A stretch of 64,000 nucleotides of DNA from Streptomyces ortus. Its GTDB lineage: Bacteria > Actinomycetota > Actinomycetes > Streptomycetales > Streptomycetaceae. Both the position numbers and the translations under genes were made by a program. A model generated the notes under the pieces. That model worked only from the letters and a program-made list of their open reading frames with translations, did no database searches and had not been told where the DNA came from. Positions 22,925 through 31,401 of the stretch are shown here, one piece after another (the first letter of the stretch is position 1; each line of letters starts with the position of its first letter). The stretch is taken from NCBI RefSeq assembly GCF_026341275.1, contig NZ_JAIFZO010000002.1:3626118-3690117 (forward strand). Direction: 5' to 3'.

Positions 22925-24237
22925 GACGCCGTCTGACCCTGCTCGTCGCGGCGACCATGTGCCTGGCGCTCCTCGCGTTCGTCGTGCCCCTGGCGCTGCT
23001 GCTGCGTACGGTCGCGCAGGACCGTGCCACCGTCGCCGCCAGCGCGGACGCGCAGAGCCTGGTCTCGCTGGTGGGGACCGCCGACCCGGAGACCCTGCGC
23101 GGCAGCGTCGAGCACGTGGCCGCCGGGGCCCGGGGCCCACTCACCGTGTTCCTCGCCGACGGGTCGGTCCTGGGCACCCCGGCAGCGCGGACCAGTGCCG
23201 TGCGGCTCGCGAGCCTGGCCGGGGTCAGCCGGACCGTGGAGCGGGCCGACGGACGCGAGATCGTCGTGGCCGTACTCGGCCGCCCGGACGGCACGGCGGT
23301 CATCCGCGCCTTCGTGCCCGCCGCCGAACTGACCCGCGGGGTCACGCAGGCCTGGCTGGTACTCGCCGGTCTGGGCGTCGCGCTCCTGCTGCTGGGCCTG
23401 CTCGTGGCGGACCGCCTCAGCCGCGCCCTGGTGAGCCCCATCTCGGAGCTGTCCGCCGTGTCCCACCGGCTCGCACGGGCCGACCTCTCGGCCCGTGCCC
23501 GCCCCGACGGGCCGCCCGAACTGCGCGAGGTCGCCAGCGCCCTCAACCATCTGGCCGACCGGATCCAGGAGTTGCTGCGCGAGGAACGCGAACAGGTCGC
23601 GGACCTCTCCCACCGGCTGCGCGCCCCTCTCACCTCCCTGCGGCTGGAGGCGGAATCGCTGACCGGTACCGACGCCGTCCGCATCGCGGCCCGCGTGGAC
23701 GCCATGGAACGGGCGGTCACCGGCCTGATCAGCCAGGCCAGGCACCGCCCGGAGGCGGACGCGCACGCGCGGTGCGACGCGGCTCCGGAGCTCCGTGAAC
23801 GGGTGGCGTTCTGGACCGTGCTGGCCGAGGACACCGGACGGGCCGTCACCCTGGACGTCACGGCGGAGGGCCCCCTGCCGGTCGGGGTCCCCGCGGACGA
23901 ACTCGCCGCCGCCGTGGACGCGTTGCTGGGGAACGTGTTCGCCCACACTCCCGACGGGACCGCCTTCCGCGTCACGCTGTCACCCCGCGCCGGCGGCGGA
24001 GCCGTGCTCACCGTGGCCGACGACGGTCCCGGCCTGTCGGCGGACCTGGCCCGACGGGGCGCGAGCCTCGGCGGGTCCACCGGCCTGGGCCTGGACATCG
24101 CCCGCCGGGCCGCCCGGTCCAGCGGTGGTCGCATGGTCCTGGCGACCGGCCCGTCGGGCGGGGCCCGGGTGACCCTGGAACTGGGACCCCCCACACCCCG
24201 CACACCCCCGGCCGCCTCCCCTCCCCTCTCTGGATGA
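22921..24237 (+). CDS. HAMP-type sensor histidine kinase
   Basis: 438 aa from the overlapping GTG. TM1 is RRLTLLVAATMCLALLAFVV; an extracytoplasmic sensor of about 120 residues follows; TM2 is AWLVLAGLGVALLLLGLLVA. Then come a HAMP-like linker (LSRALVSPISELSAVSHRLA), the phospho-acceptor region ADLSHRLRAPLTSLRLEAES and a HATPase domain (LLGNVFAHTPDG, DDGPGLSADL, STGLGLDIARR). The N-box Asn is present. The signal is unknown; the PepSY protein encoded next could bind the sensor loop. Confidence 0.94.
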   Translation: MRRRLTLLVAATMCLALLAFVVPLALLLRTVAQDRATVAASADAQSLVSLVGTADPETLRGSVEHVAAGARGPLTVFLADGSVLGTPAARTSAVRLASLAGVSRTVERADGREIVVAVLGRPDGTAVIRAFVPAAELTRGVTQAWLVLAGLGVALLLLGLLVADRLSRALVSPISELSAVSHRLARADLSARARPDGPPELREVASALNHLADRIQELLREEREQVADLSHRLRAPLTSLRLEAESLTGTDAVRIAARVDAMERAVTGLISQARHRPEADAHARCDAAPELRERVAFWTVLAEDTGRAVTLDVTAEGPLPVGVPADELAAAVDALLGNVFAHTPDGTAFRVTLSPRAGGGAVLTVADDGPGLSADLARRGASLGGSTGLGLDIARRAARSSGGRMVLATGPSGGARVTLELGPPTPRTPPAASPPLSG

Positions 24238-24241
24238 CCGC

Positions 24242-24260
24242 CTTAGCGCGCTCTTAGCAC
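24242..24260 (+). promoter_or_regulatory. Tandem CTTAGC(G/A)C direct repeat upstream of the PepSY gene
   Basis: CTTAGCGC at 24242-24249 and CTTAGCAC at 24253-24260 are one helical turn (11 bp) apart, the layout bound by OmpR-family dimers. They start 5 bases after the kinase stop and 86 bases before the PepSY start, so the regulator probably activates that gene. Confidence 0.55.
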
Positions 24261-24345
24261 TGCCGCAGCGCGGGCCTATCCCGGCCCGCGCGAACCTCTC
24301 TCCGACACCAGGCACACAGGTACACAGGTACACAGGAGGTTCGTC

Positions 24346-24924
24346 ATGAAGCGCGCATCACTCGTCCTGCTCACCTCGGGAGCACTCGTCGCCGCGATCA
24401 CCGGCACCGCGCTGGCGGGCGGCAGCGACGACACGTCACGCGCCCGCAGCACGTCGTCGGCCTCGGCAACGGCCACCACCACGGAAGAGGCCACAGAAGA
24501 GGCCACGGAAGAAGCCACGGCTCCGTCCGGACCGTCCTCCGACGCGCCGACCTCGTCGGCCTCGTCGACCTCGTCGACCTCGTCGGCCTCACCGTGGCAG
24601 TCGCACTCGCCCTCCGGGGTGCCCACGACGGCTCCGACCACCACCGCTCCCGCGGGCTCGTCGGTGGGCAGCCGACGCGCCGGGGAGATCGCGCTCTCCC
24701 ACGTGGGCGGCGGAACCCTCACCGAGATCGAGGCCGAGACGGAACACGGCCGCGCGGTGTGGAGCGTGAAGATCCTCAGGAACGGCAGCCGGTACGAGGT
24801 GCACGTCGACCGGAGCAGCGGCGAGATCACGCGGTCCCGCACCAAGTCCGACGACGACCACGGTGACGCCGGCAAGCACGGTGGTGCCGAGGACGACGGC
24901 CGCCACGGCAGCCACCACGACTGA
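24346..24924 (+). CDS. Secreted PepSY domain protein
   Basis: 192 aa with a strong ACAGGAGG ribosome-binding site. A signal peptide (ASLVLLTSGALVAAITGTAL, cleavage near ALAGG) is followed by a Ser/Thr/Ala/Glu-rich linker coded by short in-gene repeats. A PepSY domain then follows: RAGEIALSHVGGGTLTEIEA and RYEVHVDRSSGEITR. The tail is rich in His/Asp (DDDHGDAGKHGG), possibly metal-binding. PepSY proteins encoded beside two-component systems are thought to inhibit proteases or modulate the sensor from outside. It follows the kinase gene with an operator in between. Confidence 0.85.
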   Translation: MKRASLVLLTSGALVAAITGTALAGGSDDTSRARSTSSASATATTTEEATEEATEEATAPSGPSSDAPTSSASSTSSTSSASPWQSHSPSGVPTTAPTTTAPAGSSVGSRRAGEIALSHVGGGTLTEIEAETEHGRAVWSVKILRNGSRYEVHVDRSSGEITRSRTKSDDDHGDAGKHGGAEDDGRHGSHHD

Positions 24925-24977
24925 GCCTGCCCCTGTTCGGCCCGGTGGCGACCGGGCGCGCCGCGCAAGACCACCGA

Positions 24978-25033
24978 CCCTCAGCACCGTTCTCCCAGCC
25001 CCGCCAAGGGGTGACCGGAAACGGTGCTGGGGG
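24978..25033. terminator. Long hairpin after the PepSY gene
   Basis: CAGCACCGTT (24982-24991) pairs with AACGGTGCTG (25020-25029). It extends to about 14 bp with flanking C/G and one wobble pair. The loop holds a second small CCCC/GGGG hairpin. It lies 53 bases after the stop. Confidence 0.6.
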
Positions 25034-25066
25034 TCTTCCCCATTCCCGGGGCGGCTCGGGCCGAGC

Positions 25067-25087
25067 GCGCAGTTCCCCGCACCCCCT
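25067..25087. repeat. Single arm of the REP-like repeat
   Basis: GCGCAGTTCCCCGC followed by a C-run matches the arm at 6053-6072 with one substitution and one extra C. No matching opposite arm is present here. Confidence 0.6.
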
Positions 25088-25163
25088 CGGGGCACTCGTA
25101 CCCCTCTGGGTCTTGACCGCAGGCGGAACCCCTCCTAAAGTCCTCGCACTTCCGCAGGTACAT

Positions 25164-25183
25164 CGATTAACCACTCGTTAACC
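25164..25183 (+). promoter_or_regulatory. Candidate operator of the second sugar operon
   Basis: CGATTAACC and CGTTAACC occur as direct repeats with TTAACC cores 11 bp apart, in an AT-rich patch 24 bases before the GTG of the binding-protein gene. This could be a regulator site or an upstream promoter element. The LacI protein encoded at 28342 is the obvious candidate. Confidence 0.4.
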
Positions 25184-25206
25184 GCCTTGGTAGGAGACAC
25201 CCCGCT

Positions 25207-26499
25207 GTGCGCTCACCGCTGACTCGGCGCGGCTTCCTCGCCGCCGGTTCCGGCCTCACCGCCGCGACCGCCCTGCCCGCTCTGTCCGGCTGTTCCGCGC
25301 TGGCCGCGGCGGACTCGGATCCCGACACCCTCGTCGTGCACAGCCAGCTGGGCACCACCGCGCCGGGATCGCCCACCTATCTGGCCTCCCTGGACCGCTT
25401 CCGCAAGGAGAACCCGGGGCTCAAGGTCAAGAACCTCGTCAACGGCGACGACCTCGCCCAGGTCTACGAGACCTCCCGGCTGGCCCGCAAGGAGCCGGAC
25501 GTCGTCATGGTGAACCTCTACGACAAGACGCTGGCCTGGACCGACGTCGGCGCCACGGTCGACGTCAAGGACTACATGGCCGACTGGGGGCTGCGCGAGC
25601 GGGTGCTGCCGGTGGCCCTGGACGCCTGGACCGACGGGAAGGGCAGGCTGCGGGCCTTCCCCTACTTCGCCACGAACTGGCCGGTCGCCTACAACCGCTC
25701 GCTCCTCGACAAGGCGGGCGTGGACGAGATCCCGGTCACCGGCGACCAGCTGATCGCCGCCGCCCGCAAGCTGCGGGCCAAGGGCATCGGACCCGTCACC
25801 ACCGGCGGCAACGACTGGACCGGGCAGAAGCTGCTCGCCCAGGTCATCCAGACCTTCCTCACCGAGGACGAGGCCCGGCACGTCTACTCCACCGGCGACT
25901 TCAGCGGCAGCCGGGGCGCCAAGGAGGGCATCGAGTACTTCGTGGCGCTGCGCGACGCCGGGGTGTTCGTGGACAAGGCGCAGGGGCTGACCTCCGACCT
26001 GATGACCACGCAGTACAACACGCGGTCCGCCGCCATCCAGTCGGCGATGTCGTCGGCGCTCGCCAAGGTGCCCGAGGCCGTCGCCCGCCACACGGACGTG
26101 GGCGGCTGGCCGCTCGCCGAGGGCGCCGCGCACAAGCTGCCGACGATCCTGCGGACGTACACGCTGATCGGGTTCTGGATCAGTCCGAACGGTACGAAGA
26201 AGATCGACGCCGTCGAGAAGTTCCTGCGGTTCATGTACCGCCCCGACACCGTGTCCCGGTTCATCCAGGAGAGCGGACGGGACATGGCACTGCGCTCCGA
26301 CACGGTGAGCACGGACTTCCCGCTGGTCGCGGCGGCCCAGCGGCTGGGAAACGACGTCAGCCAGGTCCTGCTGCCCGATGTGTACGTGCCGCCCGCGGCG
26401 ACCCAGCCGCTGATCACCGCGACCAGTACGTCCTTCACCCGGGGCACCGGCGCCGCCAAGGTGCGTGCCGCGCTGGAAGCCGCGTACCGCTCCGCATGA
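25207..26499 (+). CDS. Extracellular sugar-binding lipoprotein of an ABC importer
   Basis: 430 aa from GTG with TAGGAG upstream. The N-terminus has a twin-arginine motif (TRRGFLAAGS) and a lipobox ending LSGC, so it is probably Tat-exported and lipid-anchored. The mature protein shows the SBP type-1 pattern: LARKEPDVVMVNLYDKTLAW, GRLRAFPYFATNWPVAYNRSL and AARKLRAKGIGPVTTGGNDW. It captures an oligosaccharide and delivers it to the two permeases encoded next. The enzymes downstream (GH5-like, GH3) suggest a beta-linked manno- or gluco-oligosaccharide. Confidence 0.93.
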   Translation: MRSPLTRRGFLAAGSGLTAATALPALSGCSALAAADSDPDTLVVHSQLGTTAPGSPTYLASLDRFRKENPGLKVKNLVNGDDLAQVYETSRLARKEPDVVMVNLYDKTLAWTDVGATVDVKDYMADWGLRERVLPVALDAWTDGKGRLRAFPYFATNWPVAYNRSLLDKAGVDEIPVTGDQLIAAARKLRAKGIGPVTTGGNDWTGQKLLAQVIQTFLTEDEARHVYSTGDFSGSRGAKEGIEYFVALRDAGVFVDKAQGLTSDLMTTQYNTRSAAIQSAMSSALAKVPEAVARHTDVGGWPLAEGAAHKLPTILRTYTLIGFWISPNGTKKIDAVEKFLRFMYRPDTVSRFIQESGRDMALRSDTVSTDFPLVAAAQRLGNDVSQVLLPDVYVPPAATQPLITATSTSFTRGTGAAKVRAALEAAYRSA

Positions 26500-26563
26500 G
26501 CCATCCCCCGCCCCCTCCCCCGTGTCCCCCTCGTCCCTCGCCCCAGTCCATCGGAGTCACCGC

Positions 26564-27502
26564 ATGACGACGTTGACGCCCACCCCGGGCGACACCACGG
26601 TCCGCCGTCCCGGACCGCCGTCCGCCACCGCGGAGCGGCGCCCGCCCCGGCAGGGCGGCACCGTCCTCGCCGTGCCGGCCCTGATCTGGTACCTGGTCTT
26701 CATGGTCGGGCCGATGGTCGCGATCTTCGTGGTCGCGGCCCTGCACTGGCCCGGCATGCTGCAACCGGTGTCGTTCGCCGGCCTCGGCAACGTGCGTACG
26801 GTCATGGACGACCCGGTGTTCTGGGACGCGGTGCGCAACACCGCCGTCCAGCTCGCCGTCGCCCTGCCGATCATGATCGTGTGCGCCTACATGCTGGGCT
26901 ACTACGTGGCGCAGAAGCCGCCGGGGCACCGGGTCATCCGCTATCTGCTCTTCATCCCGGGGCTCATCTCGACCCCGGCGAAGGCCATGGTCTTCTACGC
27001 CGCCCTGTCGCCTGACGGGCTGGCCAACGGCGCCCTGGAGTCCGTCGGCCTCGGCTCGCTCACCGACGCCTGGCTCGCCTCGCCGTCCACCGCGCTGGCC
27101 TGTCTGATCGCACTCGACGTGTGGGCCGGGATCGGCTTCACGGCCGTACTCTTCGCGGCCCGGCTCGGCAGCGTGCCCGATGAACTGGGCGAGGCGGCCC
27201 AGCTCGACGGCGCCGGGCACTGGCGGACGATGTGGCTCATCCACTTCCCCGTCATCCGCGACTACGTCGGCGTCGTGACGATGCTCCAGTTCCTGTGGAC
27301 GCTCTTCGGCTCCGCGCAGCACGTCCTGCTGCTCACCCAGGGCGGCCCCGGCAGCTCGTCCACCACCCTGTCGTTCCTCGTCTACCAGAAGGCGTTCATC
27401 GCGGCCGACCTGGGCTACAGCCAGACCGTCGGCGTCATCCTCTTCCTCGCCGGGCTCGTCGGACTGCTCACCATCCGCCGCGCATTCCGCCAGAACTACT
27501 GA
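26564..27502 (+). CDS. Carbohydrate ABC transporter permease, MalF type
   Basis: 312 aa. A Pro/Arg-rich cytoplasmic N-terminus of 35 residues precedes TM1 (VPALIWYLVFMVGPMVAIFV). The EAA loop reads ELGEAAQLDGAGHWRTMWLI. It lies 64 bases after the binding-protein gene and 15 before the second permease, in one operon. It forms half of the membrane channel. No ATPase gene accompanies it. Confidence 0.93.
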   Translation: MTTLTPTPGDTTVRRPGPPSATAERRPPRQGGTVLAVPALIWYLVFMVGPMVAIFVVAALHWPGMLQPVSFAGLGNVRTVMDDPVFWDAVRNTAVQLAVALPIMIVCAYMLGYYVAQKPPGHRVIRYLLFIPGLISTPAKAMVFYAALSPDGLANGALESVGLGSLTDAWLASPSTALACLIALDVWAGIGFTAVLFAARLGSVPDELGEAAQLDGAGHWRTMWLIHFPVIRDYVGVVTMLQFLWTLFGSAQHVLLLTQGGPGSSSTTLSFLVYQKAFIAADLGYSQTVGVILFLAGLVGLLTIRRAFRQNY

Positions 27503-27517
27503 TCGGAGCCGCTCACC

Positions 27518-28345
27518 ATGAAGCTCGGCAAGCGCTGGCTGCCCGCGCACATCCTGGTGTGGTCCTACGCGGTCCTGCTGATCGTGCCGCTGTACTACTT
27601 CCTCGCCTCGGCCTTCAAGACCAACGACGAGATCTTCGCGCATCCCTTCGCCCTGCCCACCTCGTTCGGGTTCGGCAACTTCCGTACCGCCTTCGACAGC
27701 GCCGACCTCGGACTCGCCGTCGTCAACTCGACGCTGGTGACGGTCCTCGCGCTCGTGCTGACCCTGGGGCTGGCCCTGCCCGCGGCGTTCGCGCTGGCCC
27801 GGTCCACCGGCCGGCTCGCCCCGGTCATGGAGAAGGTGTTCTCGCTCGGCTTCCTCGTCCCCACCTTCGCCGCGCTCTTCCCGACGTTCCTGCTGGCCGC
27901 GGCGACGGGCCTGTTCCACACCCGTACGTTCATGGTGCTGTTCCTGCCCGCGACCGCGATGCCGCTGTCGGTGGTGATCCTGGTGCAGTTCATGCGGACC
28001 ATCCCCAAGGAGATGGAGGAGGCGGCGCGCATGGACGGGGCGTCCACGTTCGCGGTCCTGCGGCACGTCTACATCCCGATGTGCATGCCCGGCATCGCTA
28101 CGGTCCTGCTGCTGAACTTCCTCACCTTCTGGAACGAGTACCTGTACTCGCTCGTGATCATCGGGCCCGATCCCGCGCAGCGCACGGTCCAGGTCGCCCT
28201 GCCCACCCTGAAGTCGATCACCGGCACCGACTACGGCGTCCTCACCGCGGGCACGGTGCTCACCCTGGTCCCCGTGTGGGTCGTCTACACCGTGCTGCAG
28301 AAGCGCATGCAGCAGGCGCTCGTCAGTGGGGCGGTGAAGATGTGA
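27518..28345 (+). CDS. Carbohydrate ABC transporter permease, MalG type
   Basis: 275 aa. TM1 is ILVWSYAVLLIVPLYYFLAS; the EAA loop is EMEEAARMDGASTFAVLRHV, followed by LNFLTFWNEYLYSLVI, and the protein ends SGAVKM. It is the partner of the preceding permease. Its TGA overlaps the GTG of the LacI regulator, which links regulator synthesis to the transporter transcript. Confidence 0.94.
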   Translation: MKLGKRWLPAHILVWSYAVLLIVPLYYFLASAFKTNDEIFAHPFALPTSFGFGNFRTAFDSADLGLAVVNSTLVTVLALVLTLGLALPAAFALARSTGRLAPVMEKVFSLGFLVPTFAALFPTFLLAAATGLFHTRTFMVLFLPATAMPLSVVILVQFMRTIPKEMEEAARMDGASTFAVLRHVYIPMCMPGIATVLLLNFLTFWNEYLYSLVIIGPDPAQRTVQVALPTLKSITGTDYGVLTAGTVLTLVPVWVVYTVLQKRMQQALVSGAVKM

Positions 28346-29415
28346 GCACGCCCACCGAGGAGTCCGGCACGGCGGACAGGGCGGGGCGGCGTCCCACCAT
28401 CAAGGCCGTCGCGGCAGCCGCCGGTGTGTCGACCGCCGCCGTCTCCCAGGCCTTCAACGACAAGGGGCGGCTGTCCTCGACGACCCGCCGCCGCATCCTG
28501 GACACCGCCCTGGAGCTGGGCTGGTCGCCCAGCGCGCCCGCCGCCGCCCTGCGCAGCGCCCGCACCCGTACGCTCGCCCTGGTCGTGCGCCGCCCCACCG
28601 ACGTCCTGGGCGCGGACCCCCACTTCAGCGAGCTGATCACCGGCATAGAGGGCGAACTCGCCCCGCGCGGTTACGGGTTGCTGCTGCACCTGGTGGCCGG
28701 GGCGCAGGAGGAGAACGTCCTCTACGAGCGGCTGGCCGCCGAGGGCCGGGTGGACGGCGCGGTGCTCACCGACGCACGGGCCGTCGACCCCCGCCCCGCG
28801 CTGCTGGCCCGCCTCGGCCTGCCCGCGGTGCTGCTCGGCGCTCCCGACCGCGCGGCGGCGGTGCCGAGCGTCGGCCTCGGACAGCAGGGGGCCGGCGTCG
28901 AAGAGGTCGTCGCCCACCTGCTGCAGCTCGGCCACCGGCGCATCGCCTATGTGGCGGGCCCGGAGGAGTTGCAGCACACCAGGCTGCGGCACGGCGCCTT
29001 CGACGCGGCGCTGCGCGAAGCGGGGGTGCGGCCGGTCGCCGTGCTGCACACGGACTTCTCGGAGGTGTCGGCCGTCGCCGCGACCGTCGCGCTGCTCGAC
29101 ACCGCCGACCGCCCCACGGCCATCGTCTACGCCAACGACTCCATGGCGGTGTGCGGAATGGGAGCCGCCCAGCGGGCCGGTCTGCGCGTCCCGCGCGACC
29201 TCTCGGTCGTCGGATACGACAACCTGCCGCTGGGCCGCTGGCTCCACCCGCGGCTGACCACCGTCGACCAGCAGGTGCAGCGGGTCGGCGCCGCCGCCGC
29301 GCGGGTCCTGCTCGCCCGGTGCGGCGAGGACGTCGAGGCCGAGCCGCTGAACGACCGGCCCCGCCTGGTCGTGCGCGAGTCCACCGGCCCGGTTCCCCGC
29401 AGACCGCCCTCCTGA
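28342..29415 (+). CDS. LacI family transcriptional regulator
   Basis: 357 aa from the overlapping GTG. The helix-turn-helix is TIKAVAAAAGVSTAAVSQAF followed by a hinge helix (SAPAAALRSARTRTLALVV). The effector domain ends with TAIVYANDSMAVCGM, DLSVVGYDNLPLGRW, LTTVDQQV and RLVVREST. It sits inside the sugar operon and is expected to repress it until an oligosaccharide derived from the imported sugar binds. Note the CDS is translationally coupled to the permease, so repression would also lower repressor synthesis. Confidence 0.93.
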   Translation: MSTPTEESGTADRAGRRPTIKAVAAAAGVSTAAVSQAFNDKGRLSSTTRRRILDTALELGWSPSAPAAALRSARTRTLALVVRRPTDVLGADPHFSELITGIEGELAPRGYGLLLHLVAGAQEENVLYERLAAEGRVDGAVLTDARAVDPRPALLARLGLPAVLLGAPDRAAAVPSVGLGQQGAGVEEVVAHLLQLGHRRIAYVAGPEELQHTRLRHGAFDAALREAGVRPVAVLHTDFSEVSAVAATVALLDTADRPTAIVYANDSMAVCGMGAAQRAGLRVPRDLSVVGYDNLPLGRWLHPRLTTVDQQVQRVGAAAARVLLARCGEDVEAEPLNDRPRLVVRESTGPVPRRPPS

Positions 29416-29466
29416 CCTCTCCCCCCACGCCCGCACACGCACCACCCGATCGATCCGAGAAGGACC

Positions 29467-31401
29467 ATGCGACGCCACAGCGCCCACCTGACCCACGACT
29501 CCGCCGTACTGCCCTGGCTCGGCGCCAACTTCTGGTCCCGCACGGGCGGCCCTCTGATGTGGCGCGACTACGACCCGAAGACGGTCCGCGAGGAACTGCG
29601 AGTGCTGCGCGAGCACGGTCTGACCATGACGCGCTCCTTCTTCTACTGGCCCGACTTCCACCCCGAGCCGCACCGGATCGACGAGACCCTGTGCGAGCGG
29701 TTCGCGGACTTCCTCGACGCCCACACCGAGGCGGGCATGGGCACGGTCCCCACCTTCATCGTCGGCCACATGTCCGGCGAGAACTGGGACCCCGTCTGGC
29801 GCGGTGGCCGGGACCTGTACGAGGACGTGTGGATGGTCGGCCGCCAGGCGTGGTTCGCCTCGCAGATGACCCGCCGCTTCAAGGACCACCCCGCGGTCAC
29901 CGGCTGGCTCATCACCAACGAGATGCCCGGCTACGGCCGCGTCTACCAGGAGAATCCTCCCTCCTCCGACGTCGTCACGGCCTGGGCGCAGGCCATGTGC
30001 AACGCCGTACGGGCGGCCGGTGGCACCCAGCCCGTCTCGCTCGGGGACGGCGCCTGGGGCATCGAGGTGACCGGCCGCGACAACGGCTTCTCCCTCCGGG
30101 ACACCGCGGAGTACGTCGACTTCGTCGGACCGCACGTCTACCGCTCGGACACCGACAGGGCCCGCCAGCACTACCGGGCCGCCTTCGAGTGCGAGCTGGC
30201 CTCGGTGACCGAACAGCCCGTCGTGCTGGAGGAGTTCGGCCTCTCCACCGACACCGTCTCGGCCGAGAACGCGGGGATCTACTACCGGCAGACCCTGCAC
30301 AACAGCCTGCTCGGCGGTGCCACGGGCTGGATCGCCTGGAACAACACCGACTACGACGACCTGTGGGACCGCTCGCCGTACGACCACCACCCCTTCGAGA
30401 TGCACTTCGGCATCACGGACAGCCAGGGCGCACCGAAGGCCCCGCTCCTCGAACTCGCCGCGTTCGCCGCTGTGTTGGAAGCCGTGGACTTCGCCCGCTG
30501 CCGCCGGGCCGACACCGACGCCGCCCTGGTGGTGCCCGCGTTCCTGGAGCGCGGCTACCCCTACAGCAGGCCGGCCGACCGGCCGCTGATCTTCACCTCG
30601 CTGCACCAGGCGTACGTCGCCGCGCGCGCCGCCGACCTGCCGGCCGGACTGGTCCGTGAGGCCGACCACCTCCCCGGCCACGCCAAGCTCTATCTGCTGC
30701 CCGCCACCCGGCAGTTGACCACCCGCACCCGGCGTGAACTGGCCCGCCGGGCGGAGGAGGGGGCGACGGTCTACCTGTCGTTCTGCTCCGGCGAACACCC
30801 CGGCACGCGCGGCCCGTGGTTCGACGACCTCGACGGCCTCTTCGGGGTCGAGCTGCAACTGTCGTACGGGGTCGCCGAACCCATCACCGACGACGTACTG
30901 GAGATGACCTTCACCGAGGACTTCGGGCCGCTCGCGGCCGGTGAAACCCTCACCTTCCCGGTGGCGGGCAACGAGGACAGCCGGGCCTATCTGCCGGTGG
31001 TCCCGCGCGACGCCAGGGTGGTCGCCGTCGACGGGCACGGCCGCCCCGCCCTCCTCGTACGGGAGACCGGGAGCGGACGCACGGTTCTCGCGACCTACCC
31101 GCTGGAGCACATGGCCGCCCGCACCGCCCACGTCAATCCGGAGCAGACCCACCGGCTGTACGCGGCGCTCGCCGATCTCGCGGGCGCCGACCGCCCGGTG
31201 ACCGTCGACAGCCCGTACGTCGGCGCCGACCTGCTCGTGCACGAGGACGGACGGCGCTTCGTGTGGCTGGTCAGCCAGTGCGCCGAGGAACTGGCCGTCC
31301 GCCCGCGGGCGGACGGCACCCTGCACGACGTGACCTCCGGCGCACAGGTGACGGACGTGCGGCTCGCCCCGTACGGGGTCGCCGTCCTGGAGCTGACATG
31401 A
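29467..31401 (+). CDS. GH5-type glycoside hydrolase with GH42-like C-terminal region (beta-mannosidase/beta-glycosidase candidate)
   Basis: 644 aa with AGAAGG before the ATG. The TIM barrel begins WLGANFWSRTGGPLMWRDYD. The acid/base is E152 in LITNEMPGY and the nucleophile E256 in VVLEEFGLS, as in clan GH-A. After about residue 390 come an alpha/beta domain resembling the trimerisation domain of GH42 (TRRELARRAEEGATVYLSF) and a beta-rich tail. There is no signal peptide, so it acts inside the cell on imported oligosaccharides. The start motif and domain layout recall the GH5_18 beta-mannosidases, but I cannot confirm the subfamily. It overlaps the GH3 gene by four bases. Confidence 0.85.
   Translation: MRRHSAHLTHDSAVLPWLGANFWSRTGGPLMWRDYDPKTVREELRVLREHGLTMTRSFFYWPDFHPEPHRIDETLCERFADFLDAHTEAGMGTVPTFIVGHMSGENWDPVWRGGRDLYEDVWMVGRQAWFASQMTRRFKDHPAVTGWLITNEMPGYGRVYQENPPSSDVVTAWAQAMCNAVRAAGGTQPVSLGDGAWGIEVTGRDNGFSLRDTAEYVDFVGPHVYRSDTDRARQHYRAAFECELASVTEQPVVLEEFGLSTDTVSAENAGIYYRQTLHNSLLGGATGWIAWNNTDYDDLWDRSPYDHHPFEMHFGITDSQGAPKAPLLELAAFAAVLEAVDFARCRRADTDAALVVPAFLERGYPYSRPADRPLIFTSLHQAYVAARAADLPAGLVREADHLPGHAKLYLLPATRQLTTRTRRELARRAEEGATVYLSFCSGEHPGTRGPWFDDLDGLFGVELQLSYGVAEPITDDVLEMTFTEDFGPLAAGETLTFPVAGNEDSRAYLPVVPRDARVVAVDGHGRPALLVRETGSGRTVLATYPLEHMAARTAHVNPEQTHRLYAALADLAGADRPVTVDSPYVGADLLVHEDGRRFVWLVSQCAEELAVRPRADGTLHDVTSGAQVTDVRLAPYGVAVLELT

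Noticed and set aside
28285..31326. A 1013-codon minus-strand open frame
   Set aside because: It is the antisense shadow of the LacI and GH5 genes, an effect of high GC content. Its composition is Gly/Arg/Val-biased and without domains.
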